The translations under genes were made by a program, and so were the position numbers. From positions 1 through 64,000 of the forward strand of contig CAMYLY010000017.1 of the NCBI GenBank assembly GCA_947259405.1: a DNA stretch of 64,000 bases, written 5' to 3'. The notes under the pieces were generated by a model. It was not told where the DNA came from and made no database searches. It worked only from the letters and a program-made list of their open reading frames with translations. Below are positions 7,244 through 16,832 of this stretch, piece by piece; within the stretch, counting starts at the first letter, position 1, and each line of letters begins with the position of its first letter. Source of the stretch: an uncultured Gemmatimonadales bacterium. Its GTDB lineage: Bacteria; Gemmatimonadota; Gemmatimonadetes; Gemmatimonadales; GWC2-71-9.

Positions 7244-8662
7244 TTATCGCCGCTTCTCGAACCAGAGGTTGAGCACCCGGCCGTTCGACACTCGCATACC
7301 GAACACGCGTCCAGCCTCGTCTCGCGAGAACACGAGGCGACGCACGAACGACGGGCCAGAAAACTCATCCTGGGCGACCGGCTTCAATGCAAACGGATCG
7401 TGGCGGCGGTGATGACCCGTCAGCGTGCCATCCTGAATCTCGAACCGGTACGTTGTCTCGAGTTCAGGACTGTAGTACTCGCCAACGTAGGTTTGAAGTG
7501 CCGCCGGAGTGATGCTCGGCGGTTCCGGCTCCTCGGCGTCCTCATTGGATTTGGCTTCCGAGGTGTCCTCGGCCTGCGGCGCCTCCAAATGGTCTCCTAA
7601 CACCACCTCGACGAGCCGGTTTTGGGTGCGACGGTCGAAGCCCGCGAAGTTGCTCAACGTCACGAAGCCGACGTCGACGTCCGGGAAATAGGCGAGCCAC
7701 GCCCGAAAACCTGCGCTGGATCCTGTGTGCTGAAGGCGCCGCAACCCTCGAAATGTCCCGACCGTGATACCGAACGCGTAGCTCAACGTGTCACCGTTGT
7801 TCAGCACGCCACGTTGCTGTATCTGTCGGAACGTGGCGTCGTCGCCCACGGTGTGATGGCTGAAGTTGCGAATCCATTTGGCGAGGTCGTCTACGGTCGA
7901 ATAGACGCCGCCGGCGCCCTGGATCGTGCTGTTGTCGTACACTTGGACAAATGACCCATTCGACCGAGCGTACGATTCGGCGACTTTGGGAATGACCTGG
8001 CCGAACTCGGCCATGATGGTCGTGTTGTGCATTCCCAGCGGCTGGAAGACGTTCTGTTGCATCCATTCCGTGAAGGGTTGACCGGTCACGCGGCCGACGA
8101 CCTCGGCCAGGAGCATGTACGCGGTATTGCAGTAGAGATACCGATCGCCTGGCGCGAAATTGAGCTCGCGCTGGCGCACCATGAGCCGTAACGCGTCTTC
8201 CTGCGCAATGCGGTCACCGCCCTGCCAGCCAGCCATCTGGAGCGCGTCGTAAATCTCTCGTAAGCCACTGATGTGATGAATCAGGTGACGGATCGTGACC
8301 CGACCACCGAGATCGGGGATTTCCGGCAGGTGTGCGTGGATGTCGTCATCCAGGGAGAGCTTGCCCTGCTGCGACAGGAACGCGATCGCGAACGCCGTGA
8401 ACTGCTTGCTCACCGAGCCCAGGTCGTTTACCGTCGTGCGGGTCATGGGGAGTCCATGCTCGAGGTTCGCTGCTCCATACCCGCGGGCAAACACTACGTC
8501 GCCACCCTCGACGACGGCGACCACCACGCCCGGCACGTCGTTTCGATCGTAACTGTGCATGATCTCGTCGACACGGAAGCCGAATGCTGTGGGAGAGACC
8601 TGGGCGAGTGTCGGTCGTACGAAACTCGTGAGGAAGAGGAGGAGAAGAGCGGAGCGCGCCAT
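7244..8662 (-). CDS. Class C beta-lactamase-fold serine hydrolase, secreted
   Basis: A 472-residue secreted hydrolase of the beta-lactamase/DD-peptidase (AmpC, EstB) fold. The signal peptide MARSALLLLFLTSFVRPTLAQ is followed by the catalytic SxxK motif (SVSK in NDLGSVSKQFTAF, around residue 85), the YxN motif (YCN in DRYLYCNTAYMLL, around 180) and an HTG box (LQHTGSSAGFRAW, about 320) in the KTG position. A C-terminal beta-rich domain of about 110 residues (from TYVGEYYSPELETTYRFEI) is the lipocalin-like tail common in this family. Substrate could be a peptide, ester or lactam. GAGGA lies seven bases before the ATG. Transcribed alone. Confidence 0.88.
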   Translation of the reverse strand: MARSALLLLFLTSFVRPTLAQVSPTAFGFRVDEIMHSYDRNDVPGVVVAVVEGGDVVFARGYGAANLEHGLPMTRTTVNDLGSVSKQFTAFAIAFLSQQGKLSLDDDIHAHLPEIPDLGGRVTIRHLIHHISGLREIYDALQMAGWQGGDRIAQEDALRLMVRQRELNFAPGDRYLYCNTAYMLLAEVVGRVTGQPFTEWMQQNVFQPLGMHNTTIMAEFGQVIPKVAESYARSNGSFVQVYDNSTIQGAGGVYSTVDDLAKWIRNFSHHTVGDDATFRQIQQRGVLNNGDTLSYAFGITVGTFRGLRRLQHTGSSAGFRAWLAYFPDVDVGFVTLSNFAGFDRRTQNRLVEVVLGDHLEAPQAEDTSEAKSNEDAEEPEPPSITPAALQTYVGEYYSPELETTYRFEIQDGTLTGHHRRHDPFALKPVAQDEFSGPSFVRRLVFSRDEAGRVFGMRVSNGRVLNLWFEKRR

Positions 8663-8805
8663 GGATCAGTCCTCGAGGAAGCGAATCCGGGAAACCTGAG
8701 CGCCCGGCTGCCAGGACGCAATTGGCGCCTCGCGCGGATCTTCAGGCTGTCCCATATTGTACGCATCGCTTGTCATTGCTTCTCACTGGCATGAGGGAAA
8801 CACGA

Positions 8806-9345
8806 ATGGGACATCGGGTCCTCTTCATCGATGACGACGAAGCCTTGCTGAAGTCCGTCGGTGCCTACCTAGAAAAATCCGGGTACGAGGTTCACCTGGC
8901 CAGGACGGGTGAGGAGGGGTTACGGCTCTGGGCCAAGCATCGTCCCGAGGTCACCATCTGTGACCTTCGGATGCCGGGGATGTCAGGGATGGATGTGCTC
9001 GCCGGACTCAGGGCGGATCGGGCCGTCGTGCTCATGCTCACCGGGACCGATCAGACCGATGCGGCGGTGGAGGCCATGCGGCTCGGTGCCGAGAACTTCC
9101 TGACGAAGCCGATCGAGATGCCCCACCTCGTGCAGGCCATCGAGAAGGCCGCGGAGAAGGCGACACTGCACCGGGAGACCGTCCGGCTCAAGGCGATGGT
9201 GCCGAGCAAACAGGCAAGGCTCGCCCAAGTCGGTATCGCCGTCGTGCTCATCGTCTTGGCCATTCTTGCGGGTCAGGTGATTGGGCGCGGGCAGCGCGAG
9301 ATCGAGCCGGCTCCCATTCCGATTCCCATCGACACGGTTCCCTGA
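8806..9345 (+). CDS. Receiver-domain protein with C-terminal membrane anchor
   Basis: A 179-residue protein: a CheY-like receiver (residues 1-120) then one predicted membrane helix (AQVGIAVVLIVLAILAGQVIG, about 138-160) and a short Pro-rich tail, with no DNA-binding or enzyme output domain. The acidic pocket (LFIDDDEAL), phospho-acceptor Asp (VTICDLRMPGMSG), conserved Thr (MLTGTD) and Lys (FLTKP) are all present, so it should be phosphorylatable. The start at 8806 has GAGGGA eight bases upstream; a longer frame exists but lacks support. Its stop overlaps the start of the M14 peptidase gene (TGATG). No histidine kinase is adjacent. Confidence 0.85.
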   Translation: MGHRVLFIDDDEALLKSVGAYLEKSGYEVHLARTGEEGLRLWAKHRPEVTICDLRMPGMSGMDVLAGLRADRAVVLMLTGTDQTDAAVEAMRLGAENFLTKPIEMPHLVQAIEKAAEKATLHRETVRLKAMVPSKQARLAQVGIAVVLIVLAILAGQVIGRGQREIEPAPIPIPIDTVP

Positions 9346-11084
9346 TGGCCCTGCCGCGACCACTGCGAGTCCAAGCGGGTGGACTAGTACGTGTCGTGAG
9401 CGTCGTCTCGTTCTCAGCGGCGGCGATGTTGTGGGCTCGGCCCGTGGCAGCTCAACGCGAGAATCCACAGGATCCTGATTGGACGGCGTATCACACGACG
9501 GAACGGGCGCATGCTTTGCTCGAGGGATGGGCGACGACGTTTCCTAGCCTGACCAGACTGTATTCGATTGGTGAGACGCTCCGCGGGACGCCACTCATGG
9601 TGCTCGAAATCACGAACCACGACACGGGTTCACCGGAATCCAAGCCCGCGTACTACTATGATGGGAACATCCACGCTGGCGAGCTCACCGGGGCTGAGGT
9701 AGCGTTGCATTTCGCGTGGTACGTCCTGTCGAACTACGGGCGCGACCCGCGGGTGACCCACCTACTCGACACACGCACCCTGTACGTGCGGCCGAAGTTC
9801 AATCCGGACGGCGCGGACATCGCGCTCACGACTGAGCAGAACCTGCGCAGCACGCCGCGACCGTACGACCAAGACGGGGACGCGCTCCTGGACGAGGATC
9901 CGGGCAACGACCTGGACGGGGACGGCCATATCACCCAAATGCGGGTACCGAACTCGCGTGGTTTGTGGAAAGTCAGTCCGTCAGATCCCCGAACGATGGT
10001 CCGCCGTGAGGATGGGGAGGTCGAAGGACGATTCTACGACGTGTACTCCGAGGGCATCGACGACGATGGCGACGGGCGGTTCAACGAGGATGGCTTGGGT
10101 GGCATCGATATGAACCGCAACTTCCCGCGCAACTGGGGCATGGAGTTCGAACAGACTGGCGCCGGGCCGTTCCCGCTGTCGGAACCCGAAACGCGTGCGA
10201 CCATCGAGTTCATCAACAGTCGCCGACACATCACCGGTGTATTCCACGGACACACCTCTGGTGGGTTCTTGTTTCGGCTGCCGTCGACGACGTCGTGGGA
10301 CAGCTTCGACATGGCGGACCAGAATCTGATTCTCGAGATGTCTCGCAAGTACGAAACGACGACCGGTCAGGAGGCCATTCCCAGCTACAGCAATCCCCGC
10401 GTGCACCGGCATGGAACGCTCATTTCGTGGTCGTATTGGGACTTCGGTGTGGTGGGGTTCGTACCCGAGTTTTGGGGTGGCTTCGGACGGGACTACGACG
10501 AAGACGGCAATGTGAGTGAGGCGGAGCGGCACAGGTGGAACGACGTTGAGCTGAACGGTGGGGGCTTCGCCGACTGGACGAGCTACGATCATCCACAGCT
10601 TGGTCCGGTCGAAGTGGGTGGGTGGCGACGCAAGTTCACGGGGCAGAATCCACCGCCGCACCTCTTGAAGGGTGAGGTCGAACTCTACGTCCCGTGGATG
10701 CTGTGGTTGGCGGAGATCAGTCCTCGCATTGGCATCCAGCGTGTGGATGTCACGGCGGTCGAGGCCGGCGTGTTTCGCGTCCGAGGCGTGGTCGCAAACG
10801 AGGGCTACCTACCGACGTACATCACCCAGCGAGCCCTGCGGAATGAAACGGCGGTTCCCGTGCGGGTTATGGTGGAGCTGCATGACGTGGATTTGGTGAG
10901 TGGAGCCAGCCGCACCGTGCTCGGGCATCTCCTCGGGTCACGTGATGCACGAGGAGCGCGTGACCGGACGCAGGCGCAATTCGAATACGTCGTCCGGATT
11001 ACGGGGAACGATCCACGGCTAACGGTAACCGCAGTGTCGGAAAAAGGTGGGACTGTACGCGAAGAGGTAAGGCTACGGCGCTGA
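9345..11084 (+). CDS. M14 family zinc carboxypeptidase, secreted
   Basis: A 579-residue exported metallopeptidase. A signal peptide ends near VAAQ (residue 36). The zinc ligands are seen in YDGNIHAGELTG (H..E), and a later HGHTSGG supplies the third His. FNPDGAD, MNRNFPRNW (substrate Asn-Arg pair) and the catalytic Glu candidate in VPEFWGG complete the M14 pattern. An Asp-rich insertion (QDGDALLDEDPGNDLDGDGH) could bind calcium. The C-terminal about 130 residues form a beta-rich domain. It probably trims peptides or peptidoglycan stems outside the membrane. The gene begins at the last base of the receiver gene's stop, so translation is coupled. Confidence 0.88.
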   Translation: MALPRPLRVQAGGLVRVVSVVSFSAAAMLWARPVAAQRENPQDPDWTAYHTTERAHALLEGWATTFPSLTRLYSIGETLRGTPLMVLEITNHDTGSPESKPAYYYDGNIHAGELTGAEVALHFAWYVLSNYGRDPRVTHLLDTRTLYVRPKFNPDGADIALTTEQNLRSTPRPYDQDGDALLDEDPGNDLDGDGHITQMRVPNSRGLWKVSPSDPRTMVRREDGEVEGRFYDVYSEGIDDDGDGRFNEDGLGGIDMNRNFPRNWGMEFEQTGAGPFPLSEPETRATIEFINSRRHITGVFHGHTSGGFLFRLPSTTSWDSFDMADQNLILEMSRKYETTTGQEAIPSYSNPRVHRHGTLISWSYWDFGVVGFVPEFWGGFGRDYDEDGNVSEAERHRWNDVELNGGGFADWTSYDHPQLGPVEVGGWRRKFTGQNPPPHLLKGEVELYVPWMLWLAEISPRIGIQRVDVTAVEAGVFRVRGVVANEGYLPTYITQRALRNETAVPVRVMVELHDVDLVSGASRTVLGHLLGSRDARGARDRTQAQFEYVVRITGNDPRLTVTAVSEKGGTVREEVRLRR

Positions 11085-11552
11085 ACCCTGACCGCGCGAG
11101 GCGTTGTCTGTCCCGGAGCCGTTCTTTCGCTTCACAAGCACGAGTCCCGCTATCTCACTGTCCAGCGCAAGGTCGGTTTCCCCGACGCGAAGCACGCACT
11201 CAGGGCGCTGTTGCAGCACCGTCACCTCCGCGCCCGGAATCAGGCCGAATACGGCAAGGGAGTTCTGACGCGACTCGCGCGAGCCACCGATGCACATGAC
11301 CGTCGCCGACGCACCTGTATCCAACTCCCCCGCCGTGGTCACGAGCTCGGGATGCGTTTCCTCGAGGCGTGCCCTCCGCCGGAAGAGGTTCCGAATCCAT
11401 CGGACACCTGTGGGTCGCTCCGCGTACTCGTATTGGCAGTTGGGGCATCGAATCAACTGACAGTGTGCGCCAAGCGGGCACCCGTGGTGACACAGGGTAT
11501 CCTGCTTATCGAACTCGAAGCCGCAGAACGGGCAGGTTAGATATTCAACCAT
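11073..11552 (-). CDS. feoA: FeoA-domain protein with Cys-rich N-terminus
   Basis: A 159-residue accessory protein of ferrous iron uptake. The N-terminal half is a metal-binding Cys module (CPFC, then CHHGCPLGAHC and CPNC; eight Cys within the first 45 residues). The C-terminal half (about 85-150) is an SH3-like FeoA domain with MCIGGSRESRQNSLAVFGLIPGAEVTVLQQRP and a closing LALDSEIAGLVLV. Such Cys-rich FeoA proteins are known partners of FeoB. It follows feoB with a 16-base overlap, which fixes the ATG at 11552. The longer upstream frame is shadow coding inside feoB. It overlaps the convergent peptidase gene by 12 bases. Confidence 0.85.
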   Translation of the reverse strand: MVEYLTCPFCGFEFDKQDTLCHHGCPLGAHCQLIRCPNCQYEYAERPTGVRWIRNLFRRRARLEETHPELVTTAGELDTGASATVMCIGGSRESRQNSLAVFGLIPGAEVTVLQQRPECVLRVGETDLALDSEIAGLVLVKRKNGSGTDNASRGQGSAP

Positions 11553-13507
11553 TGTCCCACGTGATGGATCACGCCTCCGACGAAGAACGCGAATGGGAAG
11601 ATGAATGCCGCCATGCTCCAGGCGACCTTCTGCCCGTGCTCCTTGGCGATCATGAGGAAGTTCGCGATGCATGGCATGAAGAGCGTGATCGTTACCATCG
11701 CCACCAAGATCTGGTGTGGCGAGAGAACCGCGTCGATCCCTGTGGCCGCATCGAGGATGTACACCGCGCCGAAGTCGCGTCTCATGAACCCGATCAAGAA
11801 CGCGTTCGCCGTGTCTACCGGTAATCCCAACCATCCGCTTACGAGCGGTTCCCCGAGTCGTGCGATGCGGCCCAGGAGCGTCAGCTTGTCCAGGAGGAAG
11901 AGCAGGGCGGTCCCAGCCACGAAAATCGGGATTACCTCACGCAGGTACCACCCGATGCGACTGACGGTTTTCATGACGACGTTTGAGAGCTGCGGCCGTC
12001 GCATGGGGGGAATCTCGAGAATGAAGTCGCTCGCCTCTCCCGGTGTTACCCGAGCAGTGAGCCATCCGACCAAGACGAGAACGCCCAACACCACGCTGAT
12101 CCAGACGAAGGCGCCGGCGGGCGACAGCGTGGCCATCATTGCAAGCAGAACCCCGAGTTGCGCTGAGCAGGGCACGGCCAACGCAAGGAGCATGGTCGTA
12201 ACGATGCGCTCCTTGCGTGTCTCGAGGATACGCGTGGTCATCGTGGCCATCGTATCGCACCCGAGCCCCAGGATCATGGGAAGCACCGCCTTGCCGTTCA
12301 GTCCGATCCGGCGGAACGCGCGGTTCACGAGAATGGCCATGCGCGGGAAGTACCCCGAGTCTTCGAGGATGCTGAACGCAAAGAAGAACGTCGTCACGAT
12401 GGGCAAGACGATGGCAAACGCGTAGCTCAGCGCCATGGTGATCGCGCCGTACTGGCCCACGAACAGATCGTGCAGGAACCGGAGGACATGCTGGAGCCAG
12501 CTCAGCCCCTCCGCGGGCATCGTGTAGTCTGGGACGATCACGTCCCGCGCGAGCGTACCAACGGTGAATTCCGAGACCGGTGTGATCGGCAGACCGACGT
12601 CCTGGCTGATTACTTCCGTGGCGTGCGTATGCGGGAAGCGAAAGATGCCGTCACTGAGACGAATCGCCAACGGATTGATACGCTGCTGGAAGACTCCGAC
12701 CTCCAATCCATCGACGAGCGTCCCGGCTCCGAACAGTCCCACGAACCAGAAGACGGCACCGATCACCGCGGCAAGAACCAAGAGCCCACGGACCGGATGC
12801 ATCGCCCAGAACCCGAGGCGCACGCGGAATGAGGCACTCTGCGGCTGTTCGATCCGATAGATGTCGGCAAGGATCTCGTTCACCCGTTCGAGTCGGGCGC
12901 GGTTGAGTGAGTAGTCCGTGTCATCATCCTGCCGCTCGATCGATGGCACGCGCGCGGGACGGGCGTGCTGCACCGCTGTCACCAATGCGTCGAGGCCGCG
13001 TTGGGTTGGTGCGACCGTTTCGATCACCGGGATTCCGAGCACTCCGCTCAAGCGCTCCGTGTCGATGACACCACCCCGCTCCTCCAACTCGTCGAGCATG
13101 TTCACCGCGAGCACCATCGGCCGACCCAGCTCGGCCAGTTGCATGGTCAGCAGCAGTGCGCGCCGGAGGTTCTTGGCGTCTGCGACCTGGACGATCGTGG
13201 CGTCCGCGTTCTCATCGATGAGCCGCCGTGTCACCCGCGCGTCATCGCTGTGTGGTGTGAGGTCGTTGATGCCGGGCGTATCGATCACGTCGCGACGCCG
13301 ACCATTGAAACGGGCACCCGCCCGTACCACCTCGACGGTCGTCCCCGGATAGTTGGAGACGGTGACGTAACGATTCGTGAGATTGCGGAAGAGGAGGCTC
13401 TTGCCGACGTTGGGATTGCCAACCAGGAGGACGTGCGGAGCCGACCCCTCAGCCTGGCGGGAGGAGGGGCGTTCAGCTGACACCGGGGAAGAGTCGACGA
13501 ACGTCAC
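11537..13507 (-). CDS. feoB: Ferrous iron transporter FeoB
   Basis: A 656-residue GTPase-coupled Fe(II) permease of the inner membrane. The N-terminal G domain shows G1 GNPNVGKS (about 31-38), G2 NYPGTTVEV, G3 DTPGIND and G4 NMLDE. The membrane part carries the two Gate regions, including the conserved LGLGCDTMATM and the C-terminal FMRRDFGAVYI segment, with about eight to ten helices. The length is slightly short of classical 700-770, mainly in the GDI/linker. It is first in a two-gene feoB-feoA operon. The 90-base gap upstream would hold the promoter; no clear Fur box was recognised there. Confidence 0.95.
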   Translation of the reverse strand: MTFVDSSPVSAERPSSRQAEGSAPHVLLVGNPNVGKSLLFRNLTNRYVTVSNYPGTTVEVVRAGARFNGRRRDVIDTPGINDLTPHSDDARVTRRLIDENADATIVQVADAKNLRRALLLTMQLAELGRPMVLAVNMLDELEERGGVIDTERLSGVLGIPVIETVAPTQRGLDALVTAVQHARPARVPSIERQDDDTDYSLNRARLERVNEILADIYRIEQPQSASFRVRLGFWAMHPVRGLLVLAAVIGAVFWFVGLFGAGTLVDGLEVGVFQQRINPLAIRLSDGIFRFPHTHATEVISQDVGLPITPVSEFTVGTLARDVIVPDYTMPAEGLSWLQHVLRFLHDLFVGQYGAITMALSYAFAIVLPIVTTFFFAFSILEDSGYFPRMAILVNRAFRRIGLNGKAVLPMILGLGCDTMATMTTRILETRKERIVTTMLLALAVPCSAQLGVLLAMMATLSPAGAFVWISVVLGVLVLVGWLTARVTPGEASDFILEIPPMRRPQLSNVVMKTVSRIGWYLREVIPIFVAGTALLFLLDKLTLLGRIARLGEPLVSGWLGLPVDTANAFLIGFMRRDFGAVYILDAATGIDAVLSPHQILVAMVTITLFMPCIANFLMIAKEHGQKVAWSMAAFIFPFAFFVGGVIHHVGQWLNI

Positions 13508-13597
13508 GCTCTAATCCTTAATAGCGCGGCTCCGATGCTGCCTGAAGACTTTGTGAAGGCACCCATAAGGCGTAACTGCCGCACACCTTGATACCTC

Positions 13598-15097
13598 CTA
13601 ATAGCTGTAATGCTCCGGTTTGTACGGTCCGTCGACTGACACCCCGATGTAGTCAGCCTGGGCTTCGGTGAGGCGTGTCAGCTGCGCACCGAGGTGGTCG
13701 AGGTGCAGCCGGGCGACCTCCTCGTCGAGCTCCTTCGGCAGCCGGTATACTTTCTTCTCGTATCTTTCAGGTTTCGTCGCTAGTTCGATTTGTGCCAGCA
13801 CCTGGTTGGAGAACGACGTCGACATCACGAAGCTGGGATGACCCGTCGCGCAGCCCAGGTTCAGCAGGCGTCCTTCAGCGAGCATCAGGATGCTGTGACC
13901 GTCAGCGAAACGCCACTCGTCGTATTGTGGCTTGACGGTGTGGCGTTCGACCCCGTGCTTCTTGAGGCCTGCGACGTCGATCTCGTTGTCGAAGTGCCCG
14001 ATGTTACCCACGATGGCCTTGTCCTTCATGCGCGCCATCATTTCGTATGTGATCACGTCGCGGTTGCCCGTTGCGGTGATAAAGATGTCGGCGGTTTCAA
14101 CCAGGTTCTCGAGCGTGTTGACCTCGTAGCCCTCCATCGTTGCCTGCAGGGCGCAGATGGGGTCGATCTCCGTTACGATCACACGCGCGCCCTGCCCCTT
14201 CAGAGACTGCGCACATCCTTTCCCGACCTCACCGTACCCCAGCACGACAGCGACCTTTCCGCCAATCATGACATCTGTTGCTCGATTGATCCCGTCAATC
14301 AACGAGTGCCTGCACCCATAGATGTTGTCGAACTTGTGCTTAGTAACGGAATCGTTGACGTTGATCGCCGGGAAGAGCAGCGTACCTGCCGCTTCCATTT
14401 GCGCTAGGCGCAGGACTCCGGTCGTGGTTTCTTCGGATACGCCTTGTATTCCTGCCGCAACGCGGTTCCAACGCTTGGGGTCTTTCGCGAGTTCGTCTCG
14501 CAGCAAGTCCAGGATCACACCCCATTCTTCCGGATCGTTGTCGGCGTCAAACGTCGGCACCGCCCCCGCGTCCTCGAATTCCTTCCCACGATGGACGAGC
14601 AATGTGGCATCGCCCCCATCGTCGACGATGAGGTCCGGACCGCTTCCGTCAGGCCACATCAACGCCTCACTCGTGCACCACCAATACTCGGGAAGGGTCT
14701 CGCCCTTCCAGGCGTAGACCGGTGTGCCGGTTGGGCGGTCGACCGTGCCTTCGGGGCCCACGACGGCCGCCGCCGCCGCGTGATCCTGCGTGGAGAAGAT
14801 GTTGCAGCTGACCCACCGTACGTCCGCGCCGAGATCGACGAGCGTCTCAATCAAGACGGCGGTCTGGACGGTCATGTGGAGGCTGCCCATGACCTTCTTC
14901 CCGGCCAGCGGCTTCTCGCCGGCATACTTGCGCCGTAGCGACATGAGACCGGGCATCTCGTGCTCGGCCAGCCGGATCTCCTTCCGGCCCAACTCGGCAA
15001 GGGTGATGTCGGCGATCTTATACGGTGCGCGTCCTACCTCTCGCGCGGCGTCAAATGCATGAACGTTCGGGCGTACCGCTGTGCTCATCGTGCTCAC
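13598..15097 (-). CDS. ahcY: S-adenosylhomocysteine hydrolase
   Basis: A 499-residue cytoplasmic enzyme that splits S-adenosylhomocysteine into adenosine and homocysteine, recycling the product of methyltransferases. Seen: the N-terminal [29 protein letters not shown] substrate region, [21 protein letters not shown], the NAD-binding Rossmann motif [25 protein letters not shown], the [12 protein letters not shown] loop and the C-terminal [12 protein letters not shown]...YKPEHYSY with the Lys-Tyr end. Full length for the long bacterial form. The start overlaps the stop of the upstream ArsR/methyltransferase gene by four bases, which makes that protein its likely regulator. Confidence 0.97.
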   Translation of the reverse strand: MSTMSTAVRPNVHAFDAAREVGRAPYKIADITLAELGRKEIRLAEHEMPGLMSLRRKYAGEKPLAGKKVMGSLHMTVQTAVLIETLVDLGADVRWVSCNIFSTQDHAAAAAVVGPEGTVDRPTGTPVYAWKGETLPEYWWCTSEALMWPDGSGPDLIVDDGGDATLLVHRGKEFEDAGAVPTFDADNDPEEWGVILDLLRDELAKDPKRWNRVAAGIQGVSEETTTGVLRLAQMEAAGTLLFPAINVNDSVTKHKFDNIYGCRHSLIDGINRATDVMIGGKVAVVLGYGEVGKGCAQSLKGQGARVIVTEIDPICALQATMEGYEVNTLENLVETADIFITATGNRDVITYEMMARMKDKAIVGNIGHFDNEIDVAGLKKHGVERHTVKPQYDEWRFADGHSILMLAEGRLLNLGCATGHPSFVMSTSFSNQVLAQIELATKPERYEKKVYRLPKELDEEVARLHLDHLGAQLTRLTEAQADYIGVSVDGPYKPEHYSY

Positions 15098-16038
15098 TCC
15101 TTTGTTCTTGCCATGACGGCAAACAGGTTTGGACCTTTGGCGTCAGGGGCTGGTGGTAAAATAGTCCATCGAAACCGTTCGAATCCCGCCCCTTCCAGAT
15201 GCTCCACGATCTGTTCTTCAGAGAACCCCATCCACACATGCCCCATCTCTCTCCGGTATTCCTCGCGGTCGTGCGGCACCATGTCGACGACCAACAGGTG
15301 ACCGCCAGGACGCAGGCATCGCGCGGCCTCCGCGATCGCGCCTTGTGGACGATCAATGTGGTGCAGCACGAGCATGAGGGTCGCCGCATCCACTGAATCG
15401 TCGTCGAGCGGTAACGACTCCAACTCCCCCACGCGAAGATCGACGTTGGTGAACCGTTGCACACGTCGATTCGCCAGCTCGAGCATGGCGCGGGATGTGT
15501 CGACACCGACGACGGTGTGCACCGCCGGGGCGAGCATCTCCGTCACGGTGCCGGTGCCGCAGCCCAGGTCGACCACGCGCCACGTCGACGGGATGAATCC
15601 CAACAGTGCCTGAGCGTGAAACCAGGTTCCGAACAGCTCGTCGCGCAGCGCATCCCACCGGTCGCCGCTGGCATCGAAGAATTCTCGAGACCGCGACCTA
15701 TTGCGTGCAACGACGGTCCGAAGGCGCTCCCGGTCGGCGCGTCCAACGTCGCTCTTCTCGACCTCGGCGCGCGTCAGCGACCACAACTGCTGTGCGGCCG
15801 GGTCGAGGTTCGACACCGTGCTGTGATACGGGCGCCGCGTGCCGTCCGCACGCGAATCCACCCATCCACGGTCCGCCAACGTCTTCAGATGCCGGCTCAC
15901 CGTCGACTGCGGCAGTTGCAGCACGTCGCAGAGATCCGAAACCGTGAGCTCCCCCTGATCCAGGAGGAACAGGAGACGGCAACGGACGCGCTCCGAAAGC
16001 GCGTCCATATAGTCCAGAATCGGGGCAGTGACGGTCAT
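15094..16038 (-). CDS. ArsR-type regulator fused to a SAM-binding methyltransferase domain
   Basis: A 314-residue two-domain protein. Residues 1-90 are a winged helix of the ArsR/SmtB family ([47 protein letters not shown]). Residues about 120-310 are a class I methyltransferase with the SAM motif [15 protein letters not shown] and [16 protein letters not shown]. No metal-binding Cys motif is visible. As it overlaps ahcY, it probably senses SAH or SAM and controls the methylation cycle, a role comparable to SahR; that function is inferred. The start is set to the ATG at 16038, since the upstream extension is Arg/Pro-rich and non-conserved in style, and a perfect dyad covers this start. Confidence 0.85.
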   Translation of the reverse strand: MTVTAPILDYMDALSERVRCRLLFLLDQGELTVSDLCDVLQLPQSTVSRHLKTLADRGWVDSRADGTRRPYHSTVSNLDPAAQQLWSLTRAEVEKSDVGRADRERLRTVVARNRSRSREFFDASGDRWDALRDELFGTWFHAQALLGFIPSTWRVVDLGCGTGTVTEMLAPAVHTVVGVDTSRAMLELANRRVQRFTNVDLRVGELESLPLDDDSVDAATLMLVLHHIDRPQGAIAEAARCLRPGGHLLVVDMVPHDREEYRREMGHVWMGFSEEQIVEHLEGAGFERFRWTILPPAPDAKGPNLFAVMARTKE

Positions 16039-16067
16039 ATATCGCTCAATCCGGATTAAAGGATATA
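16038..16067. promoter_or_regulatory. 30-bp concentric dyad: likely operator of the ArsR/methyltransferase-ahcY operon
   Basis: An inner perfect palindrome AATCCGGATT (16048-16057) and outer arms TATATC (16038-16043) and GATATA (16062-16067) share exactly the same centre. The dyad touches the first base of the regulator's start codon and covers a possible -10 (TATCCT on the minus strand, 16065-16060). This is where an autorepressor of the dimeric winged-helix type would bind. The rest of the 207-base gap up to 16245 shows nothing else clear. Confidence 0.6.
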
Positions 16068-16245
16068 CAACTAGTGGGCTGGGCGCAAGCCGGCGTGCAG
16101 GGTCTGGGTTTCGAGGTTCCCTGTCGGCGGAGTGCCCGCCGGTGGCTCGGGCTCGAGGGGTGGCGTTCGCTGCGAGGAGGGCCCCTTGCTCAGGGCGCGC
16201 CGTCGTGCGATGCTCCGTCATTCCCCTCTCTCGTTGGAGTATCGG

Positions 16246-16416
16246 ATGGGTCTGTGGACCAAATGCATGAAGTGTGGGAAGTGGAAGGAGATGCCGTCCA
16301 ACCCGTCGGCAGGTGGGCAGTTCCCCACCGGTATGATGCTCACTGCGGATTCGCCACCCGGTGAATTGTGTACGTGCGACAGTGAGGCGGAGAAAGGCGA
16401 CGCCACAACGTCGTGA
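16246..16416 (+). CDS. Small four-Cys (zinc-ribbon-like) protein, 56 aa
   Basis: A 56-residue protein with CMKC near the N-terminus and CTC near the C-terminus (MGLWTKCMKCGKWKEMPSN ... GELCTCDSEAEKG). The spaced Cys pairs suggest a tiny zinc-binding fold, although C-T-C is unusual spacing for a knuckle. GGAG lies six bases upstream of the ATG, which supports this start over longer frames. No family is recognised and no partner is obvious; the next gene is more than 200 bases away. The stretch 16417-16631 between them shows no gene. Confidence 0.5.
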   Translation: MGLWTKCMKCGKWKEMPSNPSAGGQFPTGMMLTADSPPGELCTCDSEAEKGDATTS

Positions 16417-16631
16417 TGAGCGGTGGCCTCCGTCCCCGCCGTAGAATCCTCAGGACGGTCGGGGTGCGGACATCGCTCCATGTGCAGGGCCCCGGTTCGG
16501 TCAGCTGACCGGTGTCTTTCCCGTCTGCCTCAGCTGAAGCTCACAGCCCCACCGATCAAGCATCGACGCTGGTTTGGACCTCGGCTCTCGCGATTGCTTG
16601 ATTCACCTAGCAGACCCACATTATCGGGCCT

Positions 16632-16832
16632 ATGACGAAACATGCCGCATCCTCGACGCGAACCGGACTGGACTGGATCGATGATCTCTCTGACGGGCAA
16701 TGCATGGAGATCTTCTGGCTCTACGTCGATCCGCCAGAACCGTTTCTCGAAGGCCACCCTCCGGCACTTTTGGGCCAAGCCATGCGCTACGCATTGAAGC
16801 AGGTCGCCGCCAGCGAGGAGTCGAGATCGTGA
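16632..16832 (+). CDS. Hypothetical 66-aa protein translationally coupled to a globin
   Basis: A small acidic protein (TGLDWIDDLSDGQCMEIFWLYVDPPEPFLEGHPPALLGQAMRYALKQVAAS) without signal or membrane segment. I recognise no family. It probably folds as two helices around an aromatic patch. Its TGA overlaps the GTG start of the globin gene (GTGA), and the globin's Shine-Dalgarno lies inside its 3' end, so the two should be made together. That coupling suggests a partner role, for example in redox or reductase docking, but this is inference. No clear Shine-Dalgarno precedes its ATG. Confidence 0.55.
   Translation: MTKHAASSTRTGLDWIDDLSDGQCMEIFWLYVDPPEPFLEGHPPALLGQAMRYALKQVAASEESRS

Noticed and set aside
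13508-13597. Riboswitch or Fur box between ahcY and feoB
   Set aside because: Only 90 bases; no SAH riboswitch core and no convincing GATAAT-type Fur repeats were seen.
16700-16828. 43-residue N-terminal extension of the globin
   Set aside because: It overlaps the 66-residue gene in another frame and is Arg-rich; GTG 16829 with GAGGAG gives a normal globin length.
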